Below, one piece after another: positions 8,831 through 18,195 of a stretch of DNA of 64,000 nucleotides (positions are counted from its first letter, which is position 1; every line of letters begins with the position of its first letter). The notes under the pieces are model-generated. The model was given only the letters and a program-made list of their open reading frames with translations, made no database searches and was not told where the DNA came from. The translations under genes were made by a program, and so were the position numbers. Where the stretch lies: NCBI RefSeq assembly GCF_015330125.1, contig NZ_JADDXR010000002.1, forward strand, positions 2,802,685-2,866,684. Reading direction: 5' to 3'. Source of the DNA: Zobellia nedashkovskayae (lineage in GTDB: Bacteria > Bacteroidota > Bacteroidia > Flavobacteriales > Flavobacteriaceae).

Positions 8831-10933
8831 ATGATAAAGACTAAAACTAGATATATAAACAGAGAGATAAGTTGGTTACGTTTTAACGAAAGGGTGCTTC
8901 AAGAGTGCGAGGATGAAAACGTTCCGTTAATTGAACGTCTCCGTTTTTTGGGTATTTTTTCTAATAACCTAGATGAGTTCTTTAAGGTCCGGTACGCCAC
9001 TGTAAAACGTATTTTTGAAGCGGGAAAATCTGGTAAAAGTGTTTTGGGTGGTGAAAAGGCCAAAGATTTACTAGTGGAAATTACCAAGTTCGTTATAGAG
9101 CAACAGCGTAAAAGTGTTGAGATACTCAAGAACATTGAAAACGAACTGGAAGAACAAGATATCTACTTGTTGAATGAAAATGAACTTTCTGAAAAGCAAG
9201 GAGAGTTCGCCAGAAGCTACTTTAATGAAAAAGTGAGTCCCCAGCTCATGACCATTATCTTAAATGATTTGGCAGAATTTCCTATGTTGAAGGATACAGC
9301 TGCTTATTTGGCTGTAAAAATGGTGTTGAAGAGTGATGATCACACTAAACTTACCTATGAGAAAAGAGAGAAAAGATACGCTTTAATTGAGATTCCAAAA
9401 GGTATAGATCGTTTTGTGGTACTTCCTAAAGAAGGTAATAAAAATTACATCATTATTTTAGATGATGTAATTAGGTATTGTATGGATAGCGTTTTTCCAA
9501 TGTTTGATTACAAGTCCATTTCTTCTCATATGATCAAGATTACGCGAGATGCAGAACTTGATATAGATAATGATTTAAGTAAGAGTTTTATTGAGAAAAT
9601 TTACTCTAGTGTAGAGCACAGAAAAATTAGTGATCCAGTACGTTTTGTCTATGACAAGAATATAGAAGCGGATACGTTAGATTTTCTAAAGGATAAAATG
9701 GGAATTGAAGATGCGGATAGTGTTATTCCTGGAGGAAGGTATCATAACAAGAGGGATTACATGAGCTTTCCTAGTTTGGGGAGACAAGATCTAATGTATG
9801 ATAAGATAGTTCCGCTACCGGTAAAAGGGCTAAGTCTAGAAGGCAGTCTTTTAGAGAAAATAGCGGAGAAAGATTATTTGCAATACACACCATACCAAAC
9901 GTTTGCCTATGTATTGAAATTCTTACGAGAGGCAGCTCTTGATCCAAAAGTAAAAGCGATTAAAATTACAGTTTATCGTCTTGCTAATGATTCTCAAGTA
10001 GCGGCATGTCTTTCAAACGCCGTAAAAAATGGGAAACAGGTAACCTTGCAGATAGAATTACGTGCACGTTTTGATGAGCAGGCTAACATTAGATATGCAG
10101 AAGAACTTCAGGCAGAAGGAGTGAAACTTATTTTTGGTGTGCCTGGTCTAAAAGTGCATAGTAAAATATGTATGATTGAGCGGGAAGAGAACGGAATTAT
10201 AAAACGTTATGGTTTTATAAGTACGGGTAACTTTAACGAATCAACAGCAAAAATTTATACAGATTACACATTGTTCACGGCAAACGAGCCTATTTTAAAA
10301 GAATTGAACAAGGTTTTCGATTTCTTTGAAACTACATACAAAATCAACAAGTACAGGCATTTAATAGTGTCTCCGCATTACACTAAATCTTTCTTTCTTA
10401 AACTGATTGATAAAGAAATTTTGAATGCTAAGGCGGGTAAGGAGGCTTTCATCAAAATAAAGATGAATAGCTTTACTTCGTACAAGATGATAGATAAATT
10501 GTATGAGGCCAGTAACGCCGGTGTTAGGATACAATTGATTGTACGCGGTATTTGTTGTTTGATTCCTGGTATAGAAGGGATGAGCGAAAATATTGAAGCA
10601 ATCAGTATTGTCGATAAATTTCTAGAACATCCACGCATATTTATTTTCTGTAATGACGGAGATACACGCGTATTTATCTCGTCGGCAGATTTCATGACTC
10701 GTAACCTAGAGAATAGGGTAGAGGTAGGTTGTCCTATTTACGATGAAGATGTAAAAAAGGAATTGTTGGATACCTATGAAATCTCTTGGAACGATAATGT
10801 TAAAGCCAGGGTTTTCAATGAAGAGCAGGATAATGCATATCGTGTAAACGATAAGCCCAAGTTAAGGTCTCAGTTTGCTACGTATGATTATTATAAAAAT
10901 AAATTAGACGCCGATACTCCTATCGTAGAGTAA
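8831..10933 (+). CDS. ppk1: Polyphosphate kinase 1
   Basis: Reversibly transfers the terminal phosphate of ATP to polyphosphate. The 700 residues match PPK1. Order: N-terminal domain (REISWLRFNERVLQE), head domain, then two PLD-like catalytic domains. The phosphorylated His is in KVHSKICM near residue 443, followed by GFISTGNFNEST, and the second-domain motif is in RVEVGCPIYDE. It starts at the base after sixA and is followed by a long inverted repeat that probably stops transcription. Confidence 0.97.
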   Translation: MIKTKTRYINREISWLRFNERVLQECEDENVPLIERLRFLGIFSNNLDEFFKVRYATVKRIFEAGKSGKSVLGGEKAKDLLVEITKFVIEQQRKSVEILKNIENELEEQDIYLLNENELSEKQGEFARSYFNEKVSPQLMTIILNDLAEFPMLKDTAAYLAVKMVLKSDDHTKLTYEKREKRYALIEIPKGIDRFVVLPKEGNKNYIIILDDVIRYCMDSVFPMFDYKSISSHMIKITRDAELDIDNDLSKSFIEKIYSSVEHRKISDPVRFVYDKNIEADTLDFLKDKMGIEDADSVIPGGRYHNKRDYMSFPSLGRQDLMYDKIVPLPVKGLSLEGSLLEKIAEKDYLQYTPYQTFAYVLKFLREAALDPKVKAIKITVYRLANDSQVAACLSNAVKNGKQVTLQIELRARFDEQANIRYAEELQAEGVKLIFGVPGLKVHSKICMIEREENGIIKRYGFISTGNFNESTAKIYTDYTLFTANEPILKELNKVFDFFETTYKINKYRHLIVSPHYTKSFFLKLIDKEILNAKAGKEAFIKIKMNSFTSYKMIDKLYEASNAGVRIQLIVRGICCLIPGIEGMSENIEAISIVDKFLEHPRIFIFCNDGDTRVFISSADFMTRNLENRVEVGCPIYDEDVKKELLDTYEISWNDNVKARVFNEEQDNAYRVNDKPKLRSQFATYDYYKNKLDADTPIVE

Positions 10934-10947
10934 AAATAATTGAAGGT

Positions 10948-10990
10948 TTCAAGTTTTAGGCATGGATAGTTATCCTGCCTAAAACTTGAA
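10948..10990. terminator. Long inverted repeat between convergent ppk1 and miaE (probable bidirectional terminator)
   Basis: A perfect 15-bp stem (TTCAAGTTTTAGGCA at 10948-10962 with its complement at 10976-10990) encloses a second 5-bp stem (GGATA-GT-TATCC). No T tract follows on either side, unlike the other terminators here. It sits exactly between the ppk1 stop and the miaE stop. Confidence 0.7.
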
Positions 10991-10994
10991 ATTC

Positions 10995-11576
10995 TTATCC
11001 GTGAATACTTTCTTTATTTCCTAGATTTTTCATTATTCCAGACTCATAATCCAGTAACTCCTGCCATTTTTTATCTACTTCTGTACGATTTCCGTATTGT
11101 CTAGCAAATTGCAAGAACATGGTGTAATGACCCGCTTCACTTACCATAAGCTTGTGGTAGAACTCTGCAAGTTCTTTGTCTTCTAATTCTTCTGAAAGTA
11201 ATCTAAAGCGCTCACAACTGCGCGCTTCAATTAATGCGGCATACAAAAGACGATGAACCAATTGGGTCGTGCGGCTTCCGCCTTTTGGGAAGAATTTAAT
11301 CAACTGAAGTACGTATTCGTCCTTTCTGTCACGCCCTAAAGTTTGTCCTCTGTCCGTAATTCGGTCATGTACCATTTTAAAATGGGCCATTTCTTCTCTA
11401 GAAAGTGCGATCATCTCCTCTACGAGCTCTGTATATTCCGGAAAACTTATAATTAATGATATGGCTGTGCTTGCTGCTTTTTGCTCACAGTACGCATGGT
11501 CCGTTAAAATTTCATCTATGTTTTTCTCAACAATATTCACCCATCTTGGATCAGTTGGTAACTTCAGGCCTAGCAT
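10995..11576 (-). CDS. miaE: tRNA-(ms2io6A)-hydroxylase, MiaE family
   Basis: Ferritin-like di-iron oxygenase that hydroxylates the isopentenyl group of ms2i6A at tRNA position 37. The 193 residues carry the expected carboxylate/His ligands: HAYCEQKAAS, REEMAHFKMVHD, EARSCERFR and SEAGHYTMF, that is, two E...ExxH sets. It is transcribed alone, divergent from the ebo operon (about 175 nt apart) and convergent with ppk1. Confidence 0.93.
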   Translation of the reverse strand: MLGLKLPTDPRWVNIVEKNIDEILTDHAYCEQKAASTAISLIISFPEYTELVEEMIALSREEMAHFKMVHDRITDRGQTLGRDRKDEYVLQLIKFFPKGGSRTTQLVHRLLYAALIEARSCERFRLLSEELEDKELAEFYHKLMVSEAGHYTMFLQFARQYGNRTEVDKKWQELLDYESGIMKNLGNKESIHG

Positions 11577-11645
11577 AATTATGTTTTTCGTAAAATTAGC
11601 AAGAATAGTTGTAAACTATAACTAGAATTTAGCATCTAATATATC

Positions 11646-11673
11646 TTGTTTCTCCAAAGAATAATTAGTTTTG
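11646..11673 (+). promoter_or_regulatory. Putative promoter of the ebo operon
   Basis: TTG at 11646-11648, a 17-nt spacer, and TAGTTTTG at 11666-11673: a full match to TTG-N17..23-TAnnTTTG. Transcription would start near 11680, about 74 nt before the eboA ATG. Confidence 0.72.
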
Positions 11674-11753
11674 TGAATAGTTGTTTTTTATCATGACGAA
11701 AGGCACTAAAAATAGGGTTGTTACCACTTGTCAAGAAACCCGAATAACAGATT

Positions 11754-12611
11754 ATGGAATTAACCAAATTAGACCAAGAGCTTCAGTCTTTATTGAATAG
11801 GAATTTAGACGCTGCCACAGATTCATGGTTACAATCAAAATTAGAGCAAATCGTTGGCTCAAGTTCTACAAAGGACCTTTATATGACTTATAGCCTCTTG
11901 GCTAGTAAAATTGATTCAGACGCAGTTTTGAATCTGAGTTCAGATACGGATGAAGTAACCCAATATTTGCGAACGCAGAATGCCACGACTCTTCAGATAG
12001 CTCGGATTTATCTTTTGATAAAGGTATTGAAGGCAGACTCAGATTTCTTTGTACCTAAAGTGGCTAACTTAATTCAGGTTGCAGATACCGGGGAGCTTGA
12101 AACTTTTCTAAAGTATCTTGTTCTGTTACCTGATGCCGAAAATTATAAGCAGACTGCAGTAGAAGCATTACGTACGAACATTGCCACAATATTCGAGGCG
12201 ATAAGCATGCAGAATCCGTATCCGGCAAAATACTTTAATGATCAACAATGGAACCAAATGTTTCTTAAGGCCGCTTTTATGCAGTTAGACCTTTCGACCA
12301 TTTTAAGTATTGATGAGCGAGCGAATAAGGATTTGACACGTATTATATCTGACTATGCACATGAACGATGGGCAGCGTCACGAGAAATAGAACCATTATT
12401 TTGGAGACCTGTAGCCGCATTTTTAGATGAAAATCTGTTGAAAGATATAGAGCGCTTGTTTGCCAGCGAGAATCCTATTGAAAATAAAGTAGCGGCACTA
12501 TGTTGTTATACTTCTGAAAAGCCTATGGCTAAGGAATTATTGGCAAAGCATCCCGAGTTGAAAGCTCAAGTAGCGAACGAAAATATTACCTGGAAAAATA
12601 TAAAAGATTAG
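11754..12611 (+). CDS. eboA: EboA domain protein, first gene of the ebo metabolite-traffic operon
   Basis: A 285-residue all-alpha soluble protein without signal peptide or membrane segment; motifs include ERANKDLTRIISDYAHERWAA and SREIEPLFWRPVA. EboA has no known biochemical activity, but it is the hallmark of the ebo cluster found in many bacteria and carried into eustigmatophyte algal plastids. In Nostoc, ebo genes are needed to move a scytonemin precursor to the periplasm. Here it leads a tight run of seven genes with its own promoter; the gap to eboB is one base. The name rests mainly on the gene order eboA-F, which is complete. Confidence 0.88.
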   Translation: MELTKLDQELQSLLNRNLDAATDSWLQSKLEQIVGSSSTKDLYMTYSLLASKIDSDAVLNLSSDTDEVTQYLRTQNATTLQIARIYLLIKVLKADSDFFVPKVANLIQVADTGELETFLKYLVLLPDAENYKQTAVEALRTNIATIFEAISMQNPYPAKYFNDQQWNQMFLKAAFMQLDLSTILSIDERANKDLTRIISDYAHERWAASREIEPLFWRPVAAFLDENLLKDIERLFASENPIENKVAALCCYTSEKPMAKELLAKHPELKAQVANENITWKNIKD

Positions 12612-12612
12612 T

Positions 12613-13521
12613 ATGGAAGATAAAATGATGATAATCGACCCGCATGTACATATGTCATCGCGAACCACAGACGATTATGAAGCTATGGCCGCAGCCGGGG
12701 TTGTTGCAATAATAGAACCTTCTTTTTGGTTAGGACAACCAAGAACTCAAGTAGGTTCTTTTCAAGATTATTACAGTAGTTTAGTTGGTTGGGAGCCTTT
12801 TAGAGCTAGTCAATTTGGTATTCATCACTATTGTACAATTGGTTTAAACTCTAAGGAGGCAAACAATGAAGCTTTGGCGGAACAGGTTATTGAACTTTTG
12901 CCTCTATACGTCCATAAACAGAATGTTGTTGCCATTGGCGAGATAGGTTATGATGACCAAACCCCAGCGGAAGACAAGTATTTCCGTATGCAGCTAGAGA
13001 TGGCTAAAGAATTGGGTATGGTCGTTCAAGTACACACGCCTCACCGTGATAAAAAAGCAGGTACTTTAAAAAGTATGGAGGTTTGTTTAGAGCATGGTTT
13101 GGATCCATCGCAAGTGGTAATTGATCATAATAACGAAGAAACGGTTAAAGACGTTTTGGATAGAGGTTTTATTGCTGCATTTACTATTTACCCAAAAACA
13201 AAAATGGGTAACGAACGAATGGTAGAGGTCGTTAAAAAATACGGTAGTGCTAATATTATTGTAGATAGCTCTGCAGATTGGGGTGTTAGTGATCCTTTAG
13301 CAGTGCCAAAAACCGCAAACCTTATGCTAAAAAGAGGGATTGCAAGAGAAGACGTTGTTAAAACCTGTTACCAGAATGCGTTAGATATTTTTGGTACAAA
13401 TGGCAAGATGAAAGAAGAGCACTGGTTGAATCCAAAAGGTATTAACCAAGCCCAACTTTATAATGATAATAGCGTTCTAAGGGGGCAAGAGCCTAGAGTA
13501 GATTCTGATCAGATTAAATAA
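12613..13521 (+). CDS. eboB: EboB, TatD-family metal-dependent hydrolase
   Basis: A 302-residue amidohydrolase-fold protein. Metal ligands of the TatD type are all visible: DPHVHMS at residues 9-15, the Glu in AIGEIGYDD, His in VQVHTPHRD, His in VIDHNNEE, and the Asp in DSSADWG. TatD proteins are usually nucleases or deacylases; the substrate in ebo clusters is unknown. It starts one base after eboA and overlaps eboC by one base. ATG 12613 is kept as start; internal Met5/Met6 would remove only a few residues. Confidence 0.9.
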   Translation: MEDKMMIIDPHVHMSSRTTDDYEAMAAAGVVAIIEPSFWLGQPRTQVGSFQDYYSSLVGWEPFRASQFGIHHYCTIGLNSKEANNEALAEQVIELLPLYVHKQNVVAIGEIGYDDQTPAEDKYFRMQLEMAKELGMVVQVHTPHRDKKAGTLKSMEVCLEHGLDPSQVVIDHNNEETVKDVLDRGFIAAFTIYPKTKMGNERMVEVVKKYGSANIIVDSSADWGVSDPLAVPKTANLMLKRGIAREDVVKTCYQNALDIFGTNGKMKEEHWLNPKGINQAQLYNDNSVLRGQEPRVDSDQIK

Positions 13522-14423
13522 TGAATCGCACGTTTCTTGGTTATGCGCGATTGGCAAGACCTGCTAATTTACCCACAGCTGCCGCCGATATTTTGGCAGG
13601 TGTGGCTATTGGAGGTGCTTTTATGGGGGGCATTCAAGACGGTTTTATAGAGTCTAGTCTTTTACTAAATATTCTGTACTTAGTATTTTCATCGGTGTTT
13701 CTTTATGCCGGCGGGGTTATTCTTAATGATGTCTTTGACTTTGAGCTTGATCAGGTAGAACGTCCTGAGCGACCTATTCCTAGCGGTATAGTTTCGTTCA
13801 ATTCGGCTGCTCTGTATGGCGGGTTAACCTTAGTTATTGGGGTGTTATTAGCTTTTTTGGTCTCAAGAACTTCTGGTATAGTAGCCGTAGCACTTGCTTT
13901 GGCAATTCTTTTATACGATGCAATCGCTAAAAAGTATGATTTTTTTGGTCCGTTAAGTATGGGTTTGTGTAGAGGTATAAATTTGCTGTTGGGCATGTCT
14001 ATTTTAGGTAATTTCAATTCTTGGTTTATGGCCATTATTCCAATCGTATATATCTTTGCTATTACGCTGATAAGCAGAGGGGAAGTACATGGGAAAAACA
14101 AAAATCACATTGTGTTGGCAGGAGTGTTGTACGGCACAGTTATTTTAGCTGTAGCAACTATGGCCTTTTTACATACGGATGCCCTTTTATTTCCGTTATT
14201 GTTTTTAGTATTGTTTGCGTTCACGGTTTTTAGACCTTTAATAAAGGCACACTCCGTAAACTCACCAGATAATATTAAAAAAGCTGTTATGGCAGGTGTC
14301 ATAGCATTAATCTTATTGGATTCATCTATCGCCGTTGCATTTTTCGACTGGTGGTATGGATTAATTATATTGGCATTACTGCCTGTTTCAAAAGGCTTAT
14401 CTAAAGTGTTTGCCGTTACCTAA
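13521..14423 (+). CDS. eboC: EboC, UbiA-like membrane prenyltransferase
   Basis: A 300-residue polytopic membrane protein with about eight to nine hydrophobic segments. The first Asp-rich motif of UbiA enzymes, NDVFDFELDQVERPERP, lies near residues 69-85; the second region, LYDAIAKKYDFFG, follows further on. The UbiA family attaches isoprenoid chains to aromatic or sugar acceptors at the membrane; in the ebo cluster the acceptor is not known, but a lipid-linked carrier is a reasonable inference. It overlaps eboB by one base; 33 nt separate it from eboD. Confidence 0.92.
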   Translation: MNRTFLGYARLARPANLPTAAADILAGVAIGGAFMGGIQDGFIESSLLLNILYLVFSSVFLYAGGVILNDVFDFELDQVERPERPIPSGIVSFNSAALYGGLTLVIGVLLAFLVSRTSGIVAVALALAILLYDAIAKKYDFFGPLSMGLCRGINLLLGMSILGNFNSWFMAIIPIVYIFAITLISRGEVHGKNKNHIVLAGVLYGTVILAVATMAFLHTDALLFPLLFLVLFAFTVFRPLIKAHSVNSPDNIKKAVMAGVIALILLDSSIAVAFFDWWYGLIILALLPVSKGLSKVFAVT

Positions 14424-14456
14424 GGTCAATTTTTATCGGCCTTCAAAAGATATACG

Positions 14457-15617
14457 ATGTTTAAAACTATAGAGCAAAAATTTGAGGTTTCGTATCAATA
14501 TGGCCTCCACTTTACCGAAAATTTGTTCGGTACAGAGAATACCTTGTTCAAGGATATTATTAAGGCATATAAAAATGAGCCCGTAAAGCTTCTTTTTGTT
14601 GTTGATGATGGGGTAGCTGCTGCTCACCCGGACCTTATTAAAAATATAAAAGCCTACTGTCAACATTACCAAGAGAATCTGGTTCTTATGAAAAGTATGG
14701 TGGTGCAAGGTGGTGAAGCTTGCAAGAATGATGAAAGTCAAGTTGAAGATATCCTCAAGGCAGTTAGCGAGTATGCTATTTGTCGCCATTCATTTGTTGT
14801 TGTTATCGGTGGAGGCGCTGTAATAGACATGGCAGGATACGCTGCGGCAATAGCACATAGAGGTGTTAAGTTGATTCGTATTCCTACTACGGTACTTTCA
14901 CAAGATGATTCTGCTGTGGGAGTTAAAAATAGCGTGAATGCCTTTGGCAAGAAGAACTTTATAGGAACTTTTGCCCCTCCATATGCTATTATTAACGATA
15001 CTGATTTCCTTAAAACGTTGGAACAACGCGATTGGATTTCGGGTATTTCTGAGGCCCTAAAAGTTGCATTGATCAAAGATGTTGTCTTTTTTGAATACGT
15101 AGAAAAAAATGCACATTTATTGAGAGATAGAGATATGGAAGCCATGCAGTATACCATTTATAGGTGTGCAGAAATGCATATGCACCATATTGCTCAAGGT
15201 GGTGACCCTTTTGAAAGTGGTTCTTCTAGACCATTGGATTTTGGTCATTGGGCAGCACATAAATTGGAATATATGACTAACTACGAGCTTCGTCATGGTG
15301 AAGCCGTAGCAAAGGGTATTGTTTTAGATGTAGTCTATGCTCATTTAATTGGTTTGATTAATGAGGCCGATTTAAATCGTGTGGTTCGTGTTTTTCAGAA
15401 CATCGGTTTCGATTTGAGTTTTCCGTTGGCCACAGAAAAAGAGGTAGATGAATTACTTAATGGAATAGAAGAGTTTAGGGAGCATTTAGGTGGAGAACTT
15501 ACGATAACTCTTATTTCAGATATAGGTGTAAAACATGATGTTCACGAAATTGACCTACAGATTATGAAAAAGGCATTGGATTTGGTAAACGAAATTTCAA
15601 AACTTAAAGTAGAGTAG
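14457..15617 (+). CDS. eboD: EboD, 3-dehydroquinate-synthase-like sugar phosphate cyclase
   Basis: A 386-residue member of the DHQS/EEVS superfamily. The NAD-binding GGGAVIDMAG lies near residue 117, with the family stretches RIPTTVLSQDDSAVGVK and NSVNAFGKKNFIGTF. Zinc ligands are seen as Glu in GISEALKVALI, His in LRHGEAVAKG and His in DFGHWAAHKLE. It is probably not the housekeeping AroB: its place in the ebo run suggests cyclisation of a different sugar phosphate, giving a cyclitol-type building block. Gap to eboE is one base. Confidence 0.92.
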   Translation: MFKTIEQKFEVSYQYGLHFTENLFGTENTLFKDIIKAYKNEPVKLLFVVDDGVAAAHPDLIKNIKAYCQHYQENLVLMKSMVVQGGEACKNDESQVEDILKAVSEYAICRHSFVVVIGGGAVIDMAGYAAAIAHRGVKLIRIPTTVLSQDDSAVGVKNSVNAFGKKNFIGTFAPPYAIINDTDFLKTLEQRDWISGISEALKVALIKDVVFFEYVEKNAHLLRDRDMEAMQYTIYRCAEMHMHHIAQGGDPFESGSSRPLDFGHWAAHKLEYMTNYELRHGEAVAKGIVLDVVYAHLIGLINEADLNRVVRVFQNIGFDLSFPLATEKEVDELLNGIEEFREHLGGELTITLISDIGVKHDVHEIDLQIMKKALDLVNEISKLKVE

Positions 15618-15618
15618 C

Positions 15619-16812
15619 TTGCGTATAGATAACAATTTTCAACTTACATATTGCACCAATATCCATCCAGGATTTGATTGGAAGACTACTTTTGACAGTC
15701 TTAAAGAGCACGTTCCACAGATAAAGGAAAAGGTATCTCCTAATGAGCCTTTCGGACTTGGTTTACGATTATCTAATAAGGCTAGCGAAGAGCTTGCTCT
15801 GAACGGAAATCTGAACGAGTTTAAACAATGGTTAGTTGATAATCAGGTTTATGTGTTTACCATGAACGGTTTTCCGTATGGTAATTTTCATAATGAACGG
15901 GTTAAAGATGATGTTCATGCGCCAGATTGGACCACTCCGGAAAGGCTTATTTATACCAAACGTATGTTCGATCAGTTGGCAGCTTTGATTCCAGAGGGTA
16001 TTGCCGGTGGAATTTCAACATCTCCAATAAGTTATAAATATTGGCATGCTACGGAAGAAGCTACAAAATTAGCTTTCGAAACTGGAGCAAAAAACATGAT
16101 AGAGATTGCCATTCATCTCTATAATATAGAACAAGAAACGGGGAAGTATCTACATCTTGATATTGAACCGGAACCAGATGGCATGTTAGAGAACAGTGAT
16201 GAGGTATTGCAGTTTTTTGCAGATTACCTATTCCCTATTGGAATAGCTGTAATTGTTGATAAACTTGGTGTAAATGCTGATATTTCGGATGAAATAATAC
16301 GCCGTTATCTTACGGTTTGTTACGATATTTGTCATTTTTCATTAGCTTATGAGGAGCCCACAGATACCTTTGAGAAGTTCGCGAAAGCGGGAATTGTTAT
16401 AGGAAAAATCCAAGTAAGTGCTGCATTAAAGATTCTTTCAAATCCTTCAGGAAATGATAAGATATGGGAAGCTTTGACACTTTTTGATGAACCTACATAC
16501 CTTCATCAAGTAACAGAAAAGGTAGATGGAAAGGTGAAAACTTACAATGATTTGCCTATTGTACTTGAGAATAAAAGAGAATTTGAAGAGTTACGGGCAC
16601 ATTTTCATGTGCCAATATTTTTAGAACGTTTTGGTGCGTTAGATTCTACGCAAGACCATATTCTAAAAGTGATGAAATATATAAAGGACCATCCTGTTTC
16701 TGAGCATTTGGAAATTGAAACCTATACTTGGGATGTGCTTCCGTCTGCTTTGAAAAAAGACCTTTCCGAGTCTATTATTAGAGAGATTGATTGGTTTGTA
16801 GAAAAGTTCTAG
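15619..16812 (+). CDS. eboE: EboE, metabolite traffic protein (xylose-isomerase-like TIM barrel)
   Basis: A 397-residue soluble protein of the sugar isomerase/epimerase-like TIM barrel class. I see barrel-type metal or substrate positions in LHLDIEPEPDG, CYDICHFSLAYEEP and GKIQVSAAL. The start is a TTG at 15619, one base after the eboD stop: no in-frame ATG occurs until well into the barrel, and the N-terminus RIDNNFQLTYCTNIHPG is family-like. Its reaction is unknown. It lies 3 nt before eboF. Confidence 0.9.
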   Translation: MRIDNNFQLTYCTNIHPGFDWKTTFDSLKEHVPQIKEKVSPNEPFGLGLRLSNKASEELALNGNLNEFKQWLVDNQVYVFTMNGFPYGNFHNERVKDDVHAPDWTTPERLIYTKRMFDQLAALIPEGIAGGISTSPISYKYWHATEEATKLAFETGAKNMIEIAIHLYNIEQETGKYLHLDIEPEPDGMLENSDEVLQFFADYLFPIGIAVIVDKLGVNADISDEIIRRYLTVCYDICHFSLAYEEPTDTFEKFAKAGIVIGKIQVSAALKILSNPSGNDKIWEALTLFDEPTYLHQVTEKVDGKVKTYNDLPIVLENKREFEELRAHFHVPIFLERFGALDSTQDHILKVMKYIKDHPVSEHLEIETYTWDVLPSALKKDLSESIIREIDWFVEKF

Positions 16813-16815
16813 AAG

Positions 16816-18195
16816 ATGAAGAAAACACTAGTGATTAATGTTGTGGGTTTGACCCAACGTCTTATTGGGGAGCATACCCCGTTTATTGAAGCTTTTTTAA
16901 AAAAAGGTAAATCTGCTTATATAAATCCGGTTTTGCCAGCAGTAACATGTTCGGCGCAGTCAACCTACCTAACAGGGAAAACGCCTGATGCACATGGAAT
17001 TGTGGGTAATGGGTGGTATTTTAAAGATGAATGCGAAGTAAAATTCTGGCGCCAGTCCAATAAATTGGTACAGAGTGAAAAACTTTGGGACGAGCTAAAG
17101 AAAGAAGACGAGCATTTTACATGCGCGAATCACTTTTGGTGGTACAATATGTATTCTAGGGTTGATTTCAGTTTAACACCAAGGCCTAATTATTTGGCCG
17201 ATGGCCGAAAAATTCCAGATGTATATTCGTATCCTCCTGAATTAAGGGATACATTACAAAATGAGTTGGGTACTTTTCCGCTCTTTCAATTTTGGGGCCC
17301 AAAGACATCAATAAAATCTAGTAAATGGATTGCAGATGCAGCCATACGTACAGATGAGATGCATAATCCTACCTTGTCTCTGGTTTATCTTCCACATTTA
17401 GACTATAATTTGCAACGCCACGGACTCAATTTTGATAAGATTAAAAAAGACCTGAAAGAAATAGATGGGGTGGTAGAGCAGTTGGTGAACCACTTTCAAA
17501 AGCGTAATGCACGAATTGTGTTACTCTCTGAATATGGTATTACAGATGTGAACAATCCTATTCACTTGAATAGAATTTTACGTTCTAAGGGGTATATAGC
17601 TATTCGTGAAGAACGAGGGTTGGAGCTTTTAGATGCAGGCCAAAGCAAGGCTTTTGCAGTGGCTGATCACCAAATAGCACATGTTTATTTAAATGATCCT
17701 TCCCTAAAGTTAGAGGTTAAGGCTTTACTGGAAACAGTTTCCGGAGTTGAGAGGGTGCTTATGGGCGAAGAGCTTGAGAAGGCTAAATTAAATCATGAAA
17801 GAAGCGGTGATTTAGTTGTGGTTGCAGATGCTGATTCTTGGTTTACGTATTATTTCTGGTTGGATGACGCTAAAGCACCGGACTATGCTCGCATGGTTGA
17901 TATTCATAAGAAACCAGGTTATGACCCTGTAGAAATGTTGACGAATCCTAAGGATAAGTTAGTAATGGCGAAGGTTGTTGCTATGTTGCTTAAGAAGAAA
18001 ATGGGGTTCAGGACGGTAATGAATATAATTCCGTTGGATGCAACCTTAGTAAAAGGTTCGCACGGGAGAATACCGGAAGACAAAGCAGATTTTCCTATCT
18101 TGATTACAGATCAAATTAACAGTGTCTTTAATGATGATATTAAAGCGACTGATGTATATAGTATCTTGAAGAAACACGTAACCGAAGAAGAATGA
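16816..18195 (+). CDS. eboF: EboF, alkaline phosphatase / nucleotide pyrophosphatase-superfamily protein
   Basis: A 459-residue protein of the type I phosphodiesterase/nucleotide pyrophosphatase fold. The nucleophile Thr is in LPAVTCSAQSTYLTGKTPD, a metal Asp and His in PHLDYNLQRHG, and a C-terminal His in KGSHGRIPED. However, the usual first Asp (ILDG-type) reads INVVGL and the usual SDHG reads SEYG, so several metal ligands are changed; this could be a family feature of EboF or a sign of altered chemistry. No signal peptide, so it should act in the cytoplasm. It overlaps the next gene by 4 nt. Confidence 0.88.
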   Translation: MKKTLVINVVGLTQRLIGEHTPFIEAFLKKGKSAYINPVLPAVTCSAQSTYLTGKTPDAHGIVGNGWYFKDECEVKFWRQSNKLVQSEKLWDELKKEDEHFTCANHFWWYNMYSRVDFSLTPRPNYLADGRKIPDVYSYPPELRDTLQNELGTFPLFQFWGPKTSIKSSKWIADAAIRTDEMHNPTLSLVYLPHLDYNLQRHGLNFDKIKKDLKEIDGVVEQLVNHFQKRNARIVLLSEYGITDVNNPIHLNRILRSKGYIAIREERGLELLDAGQSKAFAVADHQIAHVYLNDPSLKLEVKALLETVSGVERVLMGEELEKAKLNHERSGDLVVVADADSWFTYYFWLDDAKAPDYARMVDIHKKPGYDPVEMLTNPKDKLVMAKVVAMLLKKKMGFRTVMNIIPLDATLVKGSHGRIPEDKADFPILITDQINSVFNDDIKATDVYSILKKHVTEEE

